A stretch of DNA of 64,000 nucleotides. Origin: Bradyrhizobium sp. LHD-71 (lineage in GTDB: Bacteria; Pseudomonadota; Alphaproteobacteria; Rhizobiales; Xanthobacteraceae). Shown here piece by piece: positions 25,672 to 34,841 of this stretch. The notes beneath the pieces were generated by a model. The model was not told where the DNA came from. It did no database searches and saw only the letters and a list, made by a program, of their open reading frames with translations. Numbering within the stretch: position 1 is the stretch's first letter; every line of letters starts with the position of its first letter. The stretch covers positions 1 to 64,000 of the forward strand of contig NZ_JAVIFX010000029.1 in NCBI RefSeq assembly GCF_031157255.1, given 5' to 3'. Made by a program: the position numbers and the translations under genes.

Positions 25672-26278
25672 CTAGCGAGCCGATGCGCCGAGCGCATCGA
25701 TCGCCTCTTCCGTCGATGCCAACTCGATCTGCACATCGAAGCGCTGGGTGTACATGCGCATCAAGGCATCATGACCGGCGTCGGACGAACTGCAGATGGC
25801 GTCTGTGACGAGAAGAATGCGGTAGCCGCGATCCACTGCGGCCAAAACGGTTGCCAACACACAGACGTCGGTCTCCGCGCCAGAGATCAGCAAGGTGCTG
25901 ACCCGGCGCTGGTCGAGCCATCCCGGCAGCCGGCCGTTGGCGAACGCCGAGTAGACGCATTTGTCGAACACCGTCGCCGGGGGGCACGAAGCGACGCAGC
26001 TCCGGCAGAAGTTCAAGACACAGTGGTGGCAGATGCTGCCGCGTAACCTTAAGCCACTTGCAGTAAAACTCGCGCCACATGCCGGGCATATCGTCGGCCC
26101 GCACCGGTGGAATGAACCGGGTGAACACGGTTCGCTCCGGCATCCGCTCGGCGAGTTGCATCACCTTTGGAAGCACGCGCTCCATCCACGGCGTTGGCCA
26201 CGGACCATCGCGCCCAAACATGAGCTGCATGTCGAGACAAAGATGAATCGTGCGATCGTCAGATAATGGATGCACCAC
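25672..26278 (-). pseudogene. Isochorismatase-like cysteine hydrolase, frameshifted
   Basis: The first frame (GTG at 26278) reads MVHPLSDDRTIHLCLDMQLMF with the catalytic Asp, and continues in family register to LRRFVPPGDG. There the reading frame is lost in a run of six G (25979-25984 on the plus strand). The other frame, ending at 25672, continues the family: TVFDKCVYSAF with the catalytic Lys, then SGAETDVCVLATVLAAVDRG with the nucleophilic Cys. Removing one base of the run rejoins them into about 200 residues. All catalytic residues survive, so this is either a sequencing error, a recent pseudogene or a phase-variable gene. It lies in a small cluster with the FAD-Rieske gene, which is divergent. 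Confidence 0.78.
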
Positions 26279-26526
26279 GTCCGGGGTTCCTCAATCTCGT
26301 TGCTTGCGCGTGACCGACCTGTGAAGAGGAACGGCTTGGACGGCGCCGAGTTGCCAGACCGAAAAACCAATGGAGGACCAGATGGCGAACGGTCTTGTTC
26401 TGGCGTCCAGTGGACCAAGCAACGCAGCCCCTCGGCGTTCCTATTTCGCGTGGCGACCCAATGACGGAACTACGACGGTCGGGCGGGTGTTGATTTCTCA
26501 CGGGCGGGAGAAACAAGGAGGTCACA

Positions 26527-28077
26527 ATGACAAGCCGCTCGCTGTGGATGGACATCGACGTCGCGCCGGACTCACGGCCACTTGACGCCGATCAGCGCTG
26601 TGACGTCGTCGTCATTGGTTCGGGCATCGCCGGCCTCTCGACCGCCCATGAGCTCGCCAAGCACAACCTCTCCGTCATCGTCGTCGATCGCGGGCGCATT
26701 TGCTCGGGCATGACTGCTCGCACCACAGCCCACCTTTCGCCCCTCTGCGACGATTTTGTCGGCGAGATGAAGAAGCTGCGCGGCCTGGGCCTGACGAAAG
26801 GATTCTATCAGAGTCAGGCGGAAGCAATCGCTCGCATCGAAGAGATTCAAAAGACCGAAGGAATTGACTGCGACTTCCGCCGGCTTGACGGTTATCTGTT
26901 CCAGGGACCGAGGCAATCAGCCGAGAAGATCGACGAAGAGCTCGACGCGGCACGCTCGATCGGCATGCCGGTCGACCGTCTGGTCGGCGTCTCGTTGGAG
27001 GGCTGCGCCGATCGCCAGACGCTGCGCTATCCCGATCAGGCAGCTTTTCATCCTCTCAGGTACCTCGCCGGTGTGGCGCGGGTCTGCGCGAACAAAGGGA
27101 CCAAGTTTTTCTCGGAATCGGCAGTGCAGGAGGTCGTCGAGGACGGTGGCGGGGTCAAGGTCAAGACGTCGCGTGCGGTCATCACCGCGAACGCTGCAGT
27201 CATCGCCACCAACTCTCCGATCGTCGATCGCTATGCCTTGCACACCAAGATGGCGCCGTATCGGACTTACGCCATGGCGTTCAGCATCCCAGCCGGCGCA
27301 CTACCCGATGCGCTCTACTGGGACACCGAAGATCCATACCATTATGTTCGACTGCAACCAGGCTCACGCGGCAAAGATTACGTCATCGTCGGCGGCGAGG
27401 ATCACAAGACCGGCGAAGCTGACGATGCTGAAAAGCGGTTCAGTCGACTTGAGGATTGGGCGCGCGAGCTGATCCCAACCCTGCAGAACATCACGCATCG
27501 CTGGTCCGGACAGGTACTCGAGACGATCGATTATGCCGGCTTCATCGGTCGCAATCCCGGCAGCAAGCACGTCTATGTCGCAACCGGCGATTCAGGCCAA
27601 GGCATGACGCACGGCGTGGCGAGCGCCCTGATCAATGCCGACCTCATCACGCATGGGAAAAGCACATGGGCGGCCGTGTATGCGCCGGATCGCAAACCGG
27701 TCGCGGCGATCGGCAACTATCTGCGCGAGAACGCAACCGCGCTGAAGAATTTCGCGGAATACGTGACGCCGGGCGAAATCGCCTCGCTCGATGAACTGCA
27801 AGCCGGACAGGGAGCGATCCTGCGCCAGGGCCTGAAGAAAATCGCTGCCTATCGCGAACCGAGCGGTGCCCTGCAGCTTTACTCGGCGGCGTGCACGCAT
27901 GTCGGCTGTCAGCTGCATTTCAATTCGTTCGAGCACACATGGGACTGCCCATGCCACGGCTCCATCTTCGACGTCGACGGACAGCCGTTGAATGCGCCGG
28001 CGATATCACCGCTGCAAGCCGCGGACGAGTCGACCCCGGAGGCCAAGGAACGAACGCGTTCGTTCGAGCATTCCTGA
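26527..28077 (+). CDS. FAD-dependent oxidoreductase fused to a C-terminal Rieske [2Fe-2S] domain
   Basis: This 516-residue protein has a dinucleotide-binding motif DVVVIGSGIAGLSTAHELAK near residue 22 and a DAO-type oxidoreductase domain to about residue 400 that includes SGQGMTHGVASALINADLI. From about residue 420 a Rieske domain follows, with CTHVGC near 457 and CPCHGS about 20 residues later, which give the two Cys and two His ligands. It starts with ATG 6 nt after a perfect AGGAGGT. The family is known as glycine/D-amino-acid-oxidase-like proteins with a Rieske tail. The substrate is unknown. It is followed at 39 bp by a ferritin-like gene. Confidence 0.92.
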   Translation: MTSRSLWMDIDVAPDSRPLDADQRCDVVVIGSGIAGLSTAHELAKHNLSVIVVDRGRICSGMTARTTAHLSPLCDDFVGEMKKLRGLGLTKGFYQSQAEAIARIEEIQKTEGIDCDFRRLDGYLFQGPRQSAEKIDEELDAARSIGMPVDRLVGVSLEGCADRQTLRYPDQAAFHPLRYLAGVARVCANKGTKFFSESAVQEVVEDGGGVKVKTSRAVITANAAVIATNSPIVDRYALHTKMAPYRTYAMAFSIPAGALPDALYWDTEDPYHYVRLQPGSRGKDYVIVGGEDHKTGEADDAEKRFSRLEDWARELIPTLQNITHRWSGQVLETIDYAGFIGRNPGSKHVYVATGDSGQGMTHGVASALINADLITHGKSTWAAVYAPDRKPVAAIGNYLRENATALKNFAEYVTPGEIASLDELQAGQGAILRQGLKKIAAYREPSGALQLYSAACTHVGCQLHFNSFEHTWDCPCHGSIFDVDGQPLNAPAISPLQAADESTPEAKERTRSFEHS

Positions 28078-28116
28078 AAGCAGGGATAATCGCATTCCAG
28101 CCAAAGGGAGAATGAA

Positions 28117-28626
28117 ATGGGCATCTTCACGAAGGACATTCAGTCGATGGATGACCTGCTGGTGCACGGACTGCAGGACATCTACTATGCAGAGCAGCAG
28201 ATCACCAAGGCGCTGCCAAAGATGATCGACAAGGCGACCAATCGCGACCTCACGACCGCGCTGAAGAACCATCTTGGCGAGACCAACAAGCAGATCGAAC
28301 GGCTCGACCAGGCCTTCACGAAATTGGGGCAGACCCCGAAGGGCGCGACCTGCCCGGCGATCGACGGCCTGATCAAGGAAGCCGATGAAGTGGCGGGCGA
28401 GATCTCCGACAAGGAGGTGCTCGATGCGGCGATCGTGGCCGCGGCGCAGGCGGTAGAGCACTACGAGATCGCCCGCTACGGCACTCTGATCGCATGGGCC
28501 GAGGCGCTTGGCCACGACGACATCGTGCGTTTCCTCAATACCAATCTCAACGAGGAAAAGGCTGCCGACACCAAGCTGAATACCGTCGCGTTGCGCAAGG
28601 GCGTGAACCGCAAGGCGGCGAGCTAG
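28117..28626 (+). CDS. DUF892 / YciF-type ferritin-like protein
   Basis: This 169-residue protein is a helical DUF892 (YciF) member. It has IQSMDDLLVHGLQDIYYAEQQITKALPKMI at the start, LKNHLGETNKQIERL in the middle, and AAQAVEHYEIARYGTLIAWAEALG with the Glu/His residues of the ferritin-like four-helix bundle. Such proteins are linked to stress response and may bind a di-iron centre. GGGAG precedes the ATG. It is in tandem with the FAD-Rieske gene and probably co-transcribed. A weak hairpin (GGCCGG/CCGGCC at 28663-28682) follows. Confidence 0.9.
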   Translation: MGIFTKDIQSMDDLLVHGLQDIYYAEQQITKALPKMIDKATNRDLTTALKNHLGETNKQIERLDQAFTKLGQTPKGATCPAIDGLIKEADEVAGEISDKEVLDAAIVAAAQAVEHYEIARYGTLIAWAEALGHDDIVRFLNTNLNEEKAADTKLNTVALRKGVNRKAAS

Positions 28627-28662
28627 GTCCGTTCAACTCGCAGCGACAATCAAACGTGTCGT

Positions 28663-28682
28663 GGCCGGGCTTCGCTCCGGCC
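28663..28682 (+). terminator. Possible weak terminator hairpin
   Basis: GGCCGG and CCGGCC pair around GCTTCGCT just after the DUF892 stop codon, but only a short pyrimidine-rich tail follows. It could alternatively be part of a palindromic repeat. Confidence 0.4.
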
Positions 28683-28752
28683 TTCGCTTTGTGAGAGGCT
28701 GCGCCGGCAAGCCCGTTCGAGCCACGGATGACGTCCGTCGGCTCTGGCCTCC

Positions 28753-30111
28753 TCATCCGCGCTCCGGAGCGAAGTGTTTTCTGAGATCGGCCCAGCAATC
28801 CTGGTAGTCCTGATCGAGCACCGGGGATTCTGCCGCATAGCGCGTAACGCGCTGGGGAAAGCGCGTTTCGAACATGAAGGCCATGGTGCCCGTCAGCTTG
28901 ACCGGCTCCAGGGCTCCATTGCTTGCACGCTCGAACGCCTCACTGTCAGGCCCGTGCGCCAGCATGCAGTTGTGCAGCGATATGCCGCCAGGCACGAAGC
29001 CTTGAGGCTTGGCATCGTACACGCCGTAAATCAGGCCCATGAACTCGGACATGATGTTGCGGTGGTACCACGGCGGACGAAACGTGTTCTCGGCCACGTT
29101 CCACCGCTCGGGGAAGATGACGAAATCCACGTTTGCCGTGCCGGCGGTTTCGGACGGCGCGGTCAGCACGGTGAAGATCGATGGATCCGGATGATCGAAG
29201 GAAACGGCGTTCACCGGCGCGAACCGACGCAGGTCGTATTTGAAGGGCGCGTAGTTGCCATGCCAGGCAACGACGTCGAGCGGCGACTGGCCAATCTCCG
29301 CCTGGTATAGCTCGCCTCCCCATTTTGCGTACATCCTGCAGGATCCCTCGAAGTCCTCAAAGGCCGCAACCGGCGTCAGGAAATCGCGGGGATTGGCGAG
29401 ACAGTTGGCGCCGATTGGGCCGCGGTCCGGCAGGGTGAATGCGCCGCCATAGTTCTCGCATACATAGGCGCGCGCCGCGCGATCCAGCGGCTGCACCTGG
29501 AAAACCACGCCGCGGGGGATGACACAGATTTCGCCGGGCTCGATGTCGATGACACCGAACTCGGTTCGAAATCGCAGCCGTCCCTGTTGCGCGACGACCA
29601 GAAACTCCCCGTCGGCGTTGAACAGATACTCGTTGTCCATGCCTGCGGTCACGAGCGCAACGTGCGCGGCCATGCCGGTCTGGGTGTCCGCGTCCCCTGC
29701 CGTCGTGATCGTTCTCAGGCCCGTGACAAAAGTCAGCTGCTCCTTCGGTAGTTCGATGGGCCCCCAGCGCAGCTGGCCGATCGGCAGGCTGCTTTCGTCA
29801 CGTGCCGCAGGCGCCGTGCGCAGCATTCCCTTGTCCACTTTGCGATAGCGGCCGGAATGCTTGACGCTTGGACGAATGCGATAAAGCCAAGAGCGTTCGT
29901 TCGACGCACGCGGCGCGGTGAAAGGCGAGCCGGACAGCTGCTCCGCATATAGCCCATAAGCAAGTTTCTGCGGCGAGTTGCGCCCGATCGGCAACGCGCC
30001 AGGCAGCGCCTCGGTTTCGAACGAATTGCCGAAGCCCGACATGTAGCCGGGCGAAATGAGCGGCTGGCCTTGGCTCCCAGCCCCGTGACGGATGTGGGTC
30101 TCTAGGTCCAT
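28753..30111 (-). CDS. hmgA: Homogentisate 1,2-dioxygenase
   Basis: This 452-residue enzyme opens the ring of homogentisate to maleylacetoacetate in tyrosine and phenylalanine catabolism. Diagnostic segments are [19 protein letters not shown] near the start, the iron ligands in [19 protein letters not shown] (His and Glu) and [14 protein letters not shown] (His). The start [10 protein letters not shown] at 30111 has GAGGATTCG just upstream; the longer frame to 30270 runs through the palindromic region and was rejected. It lies downstream of hppD in the same direction, with two large palindromes in the gap. Confidence 0.96.
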   Translation of the reverse strand: MDLETHIRHGAGSQGQPLISPGYMSGFGNSFETEALPGALPIGRNSPQKLAYGLYAEQLSGSPFTAPRASNERSWLYRIRPSVKHSGRYRKVDKGMLRTAPAARDESSLPIGQLRWGPIELPKEQLTFVTGLRTITTAGDADTQTGMAAHVALVTAGMDNEYLFNADGEFLVVAQQGRLRFRTEFGVIDIEPGEICVIPRGVVFQVQPLDRAARAYVCENYGGAFTLPDRGPIGANCLANPRDFLTPVAAFEDFEGSCRMYAKWGGELYQAEIGQSPLDVVAWHGNYAPFKYDLRRFAPVNAVSFDHPDPSIFTVLTAPSETAGTANVDFVIFPERWNVAENTFRPPWYHRNIMSEFMGLIYGVYDAKPQGFVPGGISLHNCMLAHGPDSEAFERASNGALEPVKLTGTMAFMFETRFPQRVTRYAAESPVLDQDYQDCWADLRKHFAPERG

Positions 30112-30129
30112 CGAATCCTCGCCTACGTT

Positions 30130-30202
30130 AGTGCGCTGGATTTGACGTTCGTACCAGCATTTGCCGCGAGTCCTGCGTACGAACGTCAAATCCAAAAAGC
30201 GC
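30130..30202. repeat. Palindromic element 1 between hppD and hmgA
   Basis: A perfect 17-bp inverted repeat has GGATTTGACGTTCGTAC at 30138-30154 and its inverse at 30177-30193, with a 22-nt spacer. It is extended outward by AGTGCGC and GCGCACT after a small asymmetric bulge (one base on the left, five on the right). It ends GCACTAGC. It resembles the adjacent element 2, so it is either a pair of related palindromic repeats or an operator pair. Confidence 0.85.
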
Positions 30203-30203
30203 A

Positions 30204-30238
30204 CTAGCATTATAAATAAAGTTGCTATTGTCCCTCTT
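30204..30238 (-). promoter_or_regulatory. AT-rich promoter-like segment upstream of hmgA
   Basis: On the minus strand this 35-bp AT-rich stretch between the two palindromes contains a perfect TATAAT preceded by an AT-rich run. A matching -35 box at the proper distance was not clear. It could give hmgA a promoter separate from hppD. Confidence 0.35.
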
Positions 30239-30300
30239 GGTTCTAACGTTCGCAGACGAGTTTTCCGCAACGTGATGCGAACGTTAGAACCGGGACACTA
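30230..30300. repeat. Palindromic element 2 between hppD and hmgA
   Basis: A perfect 16-bp inverted repeat has GGTTCTAACGTTCGCA at 30239-30254 and its inverse at 30276-30291, with a 21-nt spacer. Outer arms GTCCC and GGGAC lie beyond a four-base bulge. The right end, GACACTAGC, includes the hppD stop codon and matches the end of element 1. The core ACGTTCG/CGAACGT is common to both elements. Confidence 0.85.
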
Positions 30301-31407
30301 GCCCGCCGAAAGCACCCCTCGACGGATTTGATCCTCTTCGATCGATTCAAACAAGGCCTTGAAGTTGCCTTCGCCGAAGCCGTCGTCACCCTTGCGCTGG
30401 ATGAACTCGAAAAAGATGGGGCCGATTGCGGTCTGTCCGAAGCGTTGCAGCAGCACCTTGGTGAAACCTCCGTCCACCACGCCCTCGCCATCGATCAGGA
30501 TCCCGTCGCGCTGCAAGCGGTCGACAGGTTCACCGTGCTTCGGCAACCGCTGGTCGATGCGCGAATAATAAATGTCGTTTGGCGCCGGCATGAACTCGAC
30601 GCCCCGTGCGGCCAGCGTTTCGATCGAGTCATACAAATCCGTCGAACCGAGCGCGACATGCTGGATGCCCTCGCCCTTGTAGACGTCCAGATACTCCTGG
30701 ATCTGGCCCTTCGAACCGGCATCCTCGTTGATCGGGATGCGGATCTTGCCGTCTGGACTCGTCATGGCGCGGGAATGCAGGCCCGACACGCGTCCCTCGA
30801 TGTCGAAAAACCTGATCTGCCGGAAGTTGAACAGCCGCACATAGAAATCCGCCCACTCGTCAAGCCGGCCGCGATGAACGTTGTGGGTCAGGTGGTCGAT
30901 ATAAAACAGGCCGGCACCAGTCGGTTGCGGATTGGGCTCTGCCAGCCATTCGAAGTCGACGTCGTAGATCGAGCCCTTCGCGCCATAACGGTCGACCAGA
31001 TAAATCTGTAGGCCACCAATGCCCTCAATCGCTGGAATGTTGAGCTCTCCCGGGCCGACGGACGTTTGCGCCGGCTTGGCACCCATTGCCAGCGCACGAT
31101 GGTAGGCGTGCCGCGCATCGACGACGCGGAAAGCCATCGCGGGTGCGGACGGTCCGTGCGCCTCCGCGAATTTGGCCGCGAACGAATTCAGCTCCGCATT
31201 CAAAATGAAGTTGATGTCGCCCTGACGATAGAGGGTCACCTGCTTGGCGCGATGCTTCGCGACCACCGAGAAACCCATCCTCTTGAACAGTGCGTCGAGC
31301 TCTTCGGGGCGCGGGTGACAGAGTTCCACGAATTCGAAGCCGTCGGTCCCCATCGGATTATCATCGGAGATTTTCGGCGGCGGTGCATCGTGCGGAAACG
31401 GACCCAT
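30298..31407 (-). CDS. hppD: 4-hydroxyphenylpyruvate dioxygenase
   Basis: This 369-residue enzyme converts 4-hydroxyphenylpyruvate to homogentisate, the substrate of the downstream HmgA. The two vicinal-oxygen-chelate halves are visible. Iron ligands fit HLTHNVHRGRLDEWADFY (His), GIQHVALGSTDLYD (His) and PIFFEFIQRKGDDGFGEGNFKALFE (Glu). AGGAG lies 6 nt before the ATG. It is divergent from an Lrp/AsnC regulator that probably controls it, with a 134-bp shared control region. Confidence 0.96.
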   Translation of the reverse strand: MGPFPHDAPPPKISDDNPMGTDGFEFVELCHPRPEELDALFKRMGFSVVAKHRAKQVTLYRQGDINFILNAELNSFAAKFAEAHGPSAPAMAFRVVDARHAYHRALAMGAKPAQTSVGPGELNIPAIEGIGGLQIYLVDRYGAKGSIYDVDFEWLAEPNPQPTGAGLFYIDHLTHNVHRGRLDEWADFYVRLFNFRQIRFFDIEGRVSGLHSRAMTSPDGKIRIPINEDAGSKGQIQEYLDVYKGEGIQHVALGSTDLYDSIETLAARGVEFMPAPNDIYYSRIDQRLPKHGEPVDRLQRDGILIDGEGVVDGGFTKVLLQRFGQTAIGPIFFEFIQRKGDDGFGEGNFKALFESIEEDQIRRGVLSAG

Positions 31408-31541
31408 GGCGCTCTCCTGTGCAAATCACCTCTCGCGAAGCCTACGGCACAGGCCCTGCAACGGGCTTGCAAAGCGCCGCCTGGGCGCACAGATTATGCA
31501 CGAAATGCTGGTAATTTGGTTCCGACAAGCGAGATTCTTGC
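31408..31541. promoter_or_regulatory. Divergent control region of hppD and the Lrp/AsnC regulator
   Basis: This 134-bp gap should hold both promoters and the regulator's binding sites. The right half (about 31490-31520) is AT-richer than the rest. No well-conserved Lrp-type dyad could be assigned by eye. Confidence 0.5.
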
Positions 31542-32054
31542 ATGGATAGCTTTGATCTCAGGATTCTCGACGCACTTCAACGCGACGGCCACGCGACCAA
31601 TGATGCATTGGCTGAGCATGCCGGCCTGTCGCCGTCCCAATGCTCGCGACGGAGAGCTGTGCTCGAAGAAGAGGGCATCATCGAAGGCTATCATGCGAAA
31701 CTCTCGGCCGAGAAGCTGGGACTGAAGGTCATCGTGTTCGTGCAGGTGACGCTCGCCACTCACTCGCCGGACAACTCGAAACGATTTGCAAAATTGATCA
31801 GCGACCTTGATGAAGTGCAGGAGGCCTATGCACTGACCGGAGCGACGGACTATCTGCTCAAGCTCGCGGTGGAGGATCTTCCGGCACTCTCACGGATTTT
31901 GAATGACGTCTTTCTTCCGCATGACAGCGTCGCGCATGTCCGCTCGTCGATCGTTCTTGAACGGTTGAAGCACACGACGCAGCTTCCACTCGGGCACTTG
32001 TCCCGGCAAGGCAGGAACGTCGACACGAAGAAGTCGCGCACGAGGGTCGCCTGA
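31542..32054 (+). CDS. Lrp/AsnC-family transcriptional regulator, likely of tyrosine catabolism
   Basis: This 170-residue protein has an N-terminal winged helix-turn-helix (LRILDALQRDGHATNDALAEHAGLSPSQCSRRRAVLEEEGII). A RAM ligand-binding domain follows from about residue 62 (KVIVFVQVTLATHSPDNSKRF, then VQEAYALTGATDYLLKLAVEDL). These regulators form oligomers that sense amino acids. Its position divergent from hppD suggests it senses tyrosine, phenylalanine or a keto acid derived from them. That role is inferred from context. Confidence 0.93.
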   Translation: MDSFDLRILDALQRDGHATNDALAEHAGLSPSQCSRRRAVLEEEGIIEGYHAKLSAEKLGLKVIVFVQVTLATHSPDNSKRFAKLISDLDEVQEAYALTGATDYLLKLAVEDLPALSRILNDVFLPHDSVAHVRSSIVLERLKHTTQLPLGHLSRQGRNVDTKKSRTRVA

Positions 32055-32133
32055 AACGGCGAAGCTCCTGCAAAGATTGTGACGAGCGCCGACACGTTCG
32101 AAGAACGCCACCGCGCGCCGACCGGACCGGCGC

Positions 32134-33144
32134 CTATCTGCTCGCCAGCGACTTGAAACCGAGGACCTTCGCGGCTTCGAAGATGGCTCTTCTGATCGCC
32201 GCGTTTCGCATCACCCCAACCAACACCTTGCTGTTAAGTGCAAGGGCCAGAATCCGCATCTGGATCCTGCTGCTCCCCATGCAGTGAGGCAGCAGGCGCT
32301 GCAACGCCTCCAGCGCAACGAGCCGAAAATCGTCCTCGGCGCGCGTAAGACAACGAACGGCATCGCCCGCAACGTTCGGCAGAAATCTCGGCACGAGCGC
32401 GTCCCGAACAAAATATTGCCCCGTGGCCACATCATCTGGAAAGAGCTTCGCCAGCTTGTCAAAATACAGAAGCCGCGAACGAGCCATCTTGATCGACCGA
32501 GACGCTGACCCTGGGAATATTCGCCATTGGGTTAAAGCCTTCGGCACGTAGACGGCGTCGTATCCCGCCGCAAAGAGGCGCAGAAAGAAATCGTCGTCCT
32601 CGTAGCCGATCAAGGATTCGTCGAAGCCGCCGACAGCCTCGAACGCGCCGCGCGCGACCAGGCTCGCACCCGGCAACATGAACATGTCTCGACTGATGCA
32701 ATCGAGCAGCGTGCGCTTGGGGTGTGGTGCGTTTGCGTCGTATGTCTCGTGAACCGACCCTGAAAATGGCTGCCCGTTGACGTCCATCTGATCGAGATCC
32801 GAGTACGAACAGCCGAGCGATGGCCGGTTGAGAAACGGCCTCTCGAGTTCCTCGAGGTGTTGTGGGTACCAGATGTCGTCTTGATCGAGAAAGGCAATCA
32901 GGTCGCCTGTCGAAGCTCTCACGCCGACGTTTCGCGCTGACCCCTGGCCACCGTTCATCTTCGATATGATGCGCAAGGGTAGTTCGCTCCCGAGCCGTCG
33001 TACAATATCGTCGCCGCCATCAGTTGACCCGTCATCTACCACGACAATCTCGTCGGCCTGTCGGCGTTGGCCGGCGATGCTGCGAAGCGCCGCTTCGATG
33101 AAGGGGGCACCATTGTAGAGCGGAACAATTGCCGAGATGCGCAT
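32134..33144 (-). CDS. Family 2 glycosyltransferase
   Basis: This 336-residue protein starts at MRISAIVPLYNGAPFIEAAL. It has the GT-A fold of family 2: VVVDDGSTDGGDDIVRRL, then NVGVRASTGDLIAFLDQDDIWYP with the metal-binding DxD as DQDD near residue 93, and EAVGGFDESLIGYEDDDFFLRL. There is no transmembrane segment, so it is likely cytoplasmic or peripheral. The sugar and acceptor are unknown. No other polysaccharide genes are adjacent, so it is an isolated glycosyltransferase. The longer frame upstream was rejected as non-coding. Confidence 0.9.
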   Translation of the reverse strand: MRISAIVPLYNGAPFIEAALRSIAGQRRQADEIVVVDDGSTDGGDDIVRRLGSELPLRIISKMNGGQGSARNVGVRASTGDLIAFLDQDDIWYPQHLEELERPFLNRPSLGCSYSDLDQMDVNGQPFSGSVHETYDANAPHPKRTLLDCISRDMFMLPGASLVARGAFEAVGGFDESLIGYEDDDFFLRLFAAGYDAVYVPKALTQWRIFPGSASRSIKMARSRLLYFDKLAKLFPDDVATGQYFVRDALVPRFLPNVAGDAVRCLTRAEDDFRLVALEALQRLLPHCMGSSRIQMRILALALNSKVLVGVMRNAAIRRAIFEAAKVLGFKSLASR

Positions 33145-33287
33145 CTGATTCCCGCGCGGCGACCGTTCCCGCGCTGTCATTTGTCCGTGCGGTACGGTCT
33201 TACACATTTCACACCGCACGCGCGACTGAACTGTTTCGCAGTCATTCGCAAGCCGTCGGGATATCCACCCAATAGTCAGCAATGATG

Positions 33288-34070
33288 TTAATGTCCCGAG
33301 GCGCGCCAGACCAGCAGCCTGCGCTCGACCAGGGCGACGGCGAGCGCGGTGAGATAGCCGATGACGCCGAGCAAGATCACACCGGCGAACAGATCGGCGG
33401 AGCGAAACGCGCGTGCGGAAATCAGGATCCAATGGCCGAGGCCATCAAGGCCGGCCAGAATTTCGCACACCACGGCCAGGATCAATGCCACCGTCACGCT
33501 GAGGCGCATGCCAGCCAGGATATCGGGGCTGGCCGACGGCAGCCCGATCTTGAAGATGACCGCCATGCGCGACAGGTGCAGTGAGCGCGCCACCTCATAA
33601 AGGCGGGGCTCCACCGCGCCGAAGCCGTGCACTGTCGAGAGCAGCATGGGCCACACCGCGCCAAAGGCGATGACGAACAGCGCCATCGCCTGCGACAGGC
33701 CGAAGAAGGCGATCGCGACGGGAATGATGGCGGAAACCGGCAACGGCCTCAGGAATTCCAGCGTCGGGGTGATGTAGGGACGCAGGCGCGGCGACGAGCC
33801 GATCACCGCGCCAAGGGCAACACCGACCAGCGATGCAGCGAGCCAGCCGATCGCCATGTGTTCGAGCGTGCCGACGACCTTGGCACCGAGATCGCCCTCG
33901 CTGAGGCCGCGGATCAGGGCGGCCCACGCGCGGTCCGGGCCAGGGAGAAAAACCGGCGAGACCAACCGTGCATTTGCGATCGCCTGCCAGAGCGCGACAA
34001 AGCCGGCGGCGACGGCGAAACTGGCAATCCGCCACAGCGTTGCCGCCCGCGCCGAGACGCCCGCGTTCAT
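33288..34070 (-). CDS. ABC transporter permease (SsuC/TauC type), second copy
   Basis: This 260-residue inner-membrane protein has about six helices. The permease coupling motif is EPRLYEVARSLHLSRMAVIFKIGLPSASPDILAGMRLSVTVAL, the BPD_transp_1 (EAA-like) loop. It starts at MNAGVSARAAT with GGAGGAG upstream. The ATG overlaps the stop of the preceding permease gene by four bases (ATGA). It is the last gene of a five-gene operon beginning with the binding protein at 37283. It pairs with the other permease as a heterodimer. Confidence 0.9.
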   Translation of the reverse strand: MNAGVSARAATLWRIASFAVAAGFVALWQAIANARLVSPVFLPGPDRAWAALIRGLSEGDLGAKVVGTLEHMAIGWLAASLVGVALGAVIGSSPRLRPYITPTLEFLRPLPVSAIIPVAIAFFGLSQAMALFVIAFGAVWPMLLSTVHGFGAVEPRLYEVARSLHLSRMAVIFKIGLPSASPDILAGMRLSVTVALILAVVCEILAGLDGLGHWILISARAFRSADLFAGVILLGVIGYLTALAVALVERRLLVWRASGH

Positions 34071-34840
34071 TGCCGCTCCTCCACCATGGCGGCACGGCCG
34101 AACAGCCGCTGCTGCGCGAACAGCAGCAACGCGTTCAAGCCCCAGCCGACCACGCCGAGCCAGACCAGATAGGCGAGCATCAGCTCCGGACGCAGCGCCT
34201 GCTGCGCCGTCATGATCGCGTGACCCAGCCCCAAGGGATTGATGGCGATCTCGACCGTCACCGAGACGATCAGGGCAATGCCGGCAGCGAGGCGGAACGC
34301 CACAAAAATGCGCGGTAATGCAGCCGGGATGACGATCTTTACAACGCGCGCGGCCGGCGTCAGCCGCAAAGCCCGCGAGACTTCCATGAGTCGCGGTTCG
34401 ACGCCGCGCACCGCTGAGCGCGTAAGTATCAGGAGGGGCCACATGCAGGCGAAGGCGACGATGGCGATCTCAAGCCGATAGCCAAAGCCCAGCGCGATCA
34501 GCGCAATCGGCAGCACGGCAATCGAGGGGATTGGACGGATCGATTCGATCGTCACTTCCATCAGGCGATCGGCGGTCGGCAGCACGCCGAGCAAGATGCC
34601 GATGAGCAGGCCGACCGTGCCGCCAATGCCAAGGCCTGCGAAGGCCGTCACGAGCGTGTCGCGCGTCGTCGTCAGGATCGAGCCGTCGGCGACCGCCTGC
34701 CCGAATGCGACGACAATGGCGCTCGGCGTCGCCAGAGAGTCGCTGTACTGAAGATCGGCCATGCGGCCTCCGATTTCGGCCGTGGCGATCAGTGCCGCAG
34801 GCAGTACCAGGCCCTTCAATGTCGCGGGCGAGACCGCCAC
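34067..34840 (-). CDS. ABC transporter permease (SsuC/TauC type), first copy
   Basis: This 257-residue permease has the coupling loop EPRLMEVSRALRLTPAARVVKIVIPAALPRIFVAFRLAAGIAL and about six helices. It starts with GTG one base after the ATP-binding gene's stop codon, so it is tightly coupled. It pairs with the second permease as a heterodimer, as in several taurine/nitrate-type transporters with two permeases. The substrate is not determined. Confidence 0.9.
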   Translation of the reverse strand: MAVSPATLKGLVLPAALIATAEIGGRMADLQYSDSLATPSAIVVAFGQAVADGSILTTTRDTLVTAFAGLGIGGTVGLLIGILLGVLPTADRLMEVTIESIRPIPSIAVLPIALIALGFGYRLEIAIVAFACMWPLLILTRSAVRGVEPRLMEVSRALRLTPAARVVKIVIPAALPRIFVAFRLAAGIALIVSVTVEIAINPLGLGHAIMTAQQALRPELMLAYLVWLGVVGWGLNALLLFAQQRLFGRAAMVEERQ

Positions 34841-34841
34841 G

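Noticed and set aside
30112-30270. N-terminal extension of HmgA by 53 residues
   Set aside because: It would translate through the palindromic elements and is not part of the enzyme family. [10 protein letters not shown] has a good ribosome-binding site.
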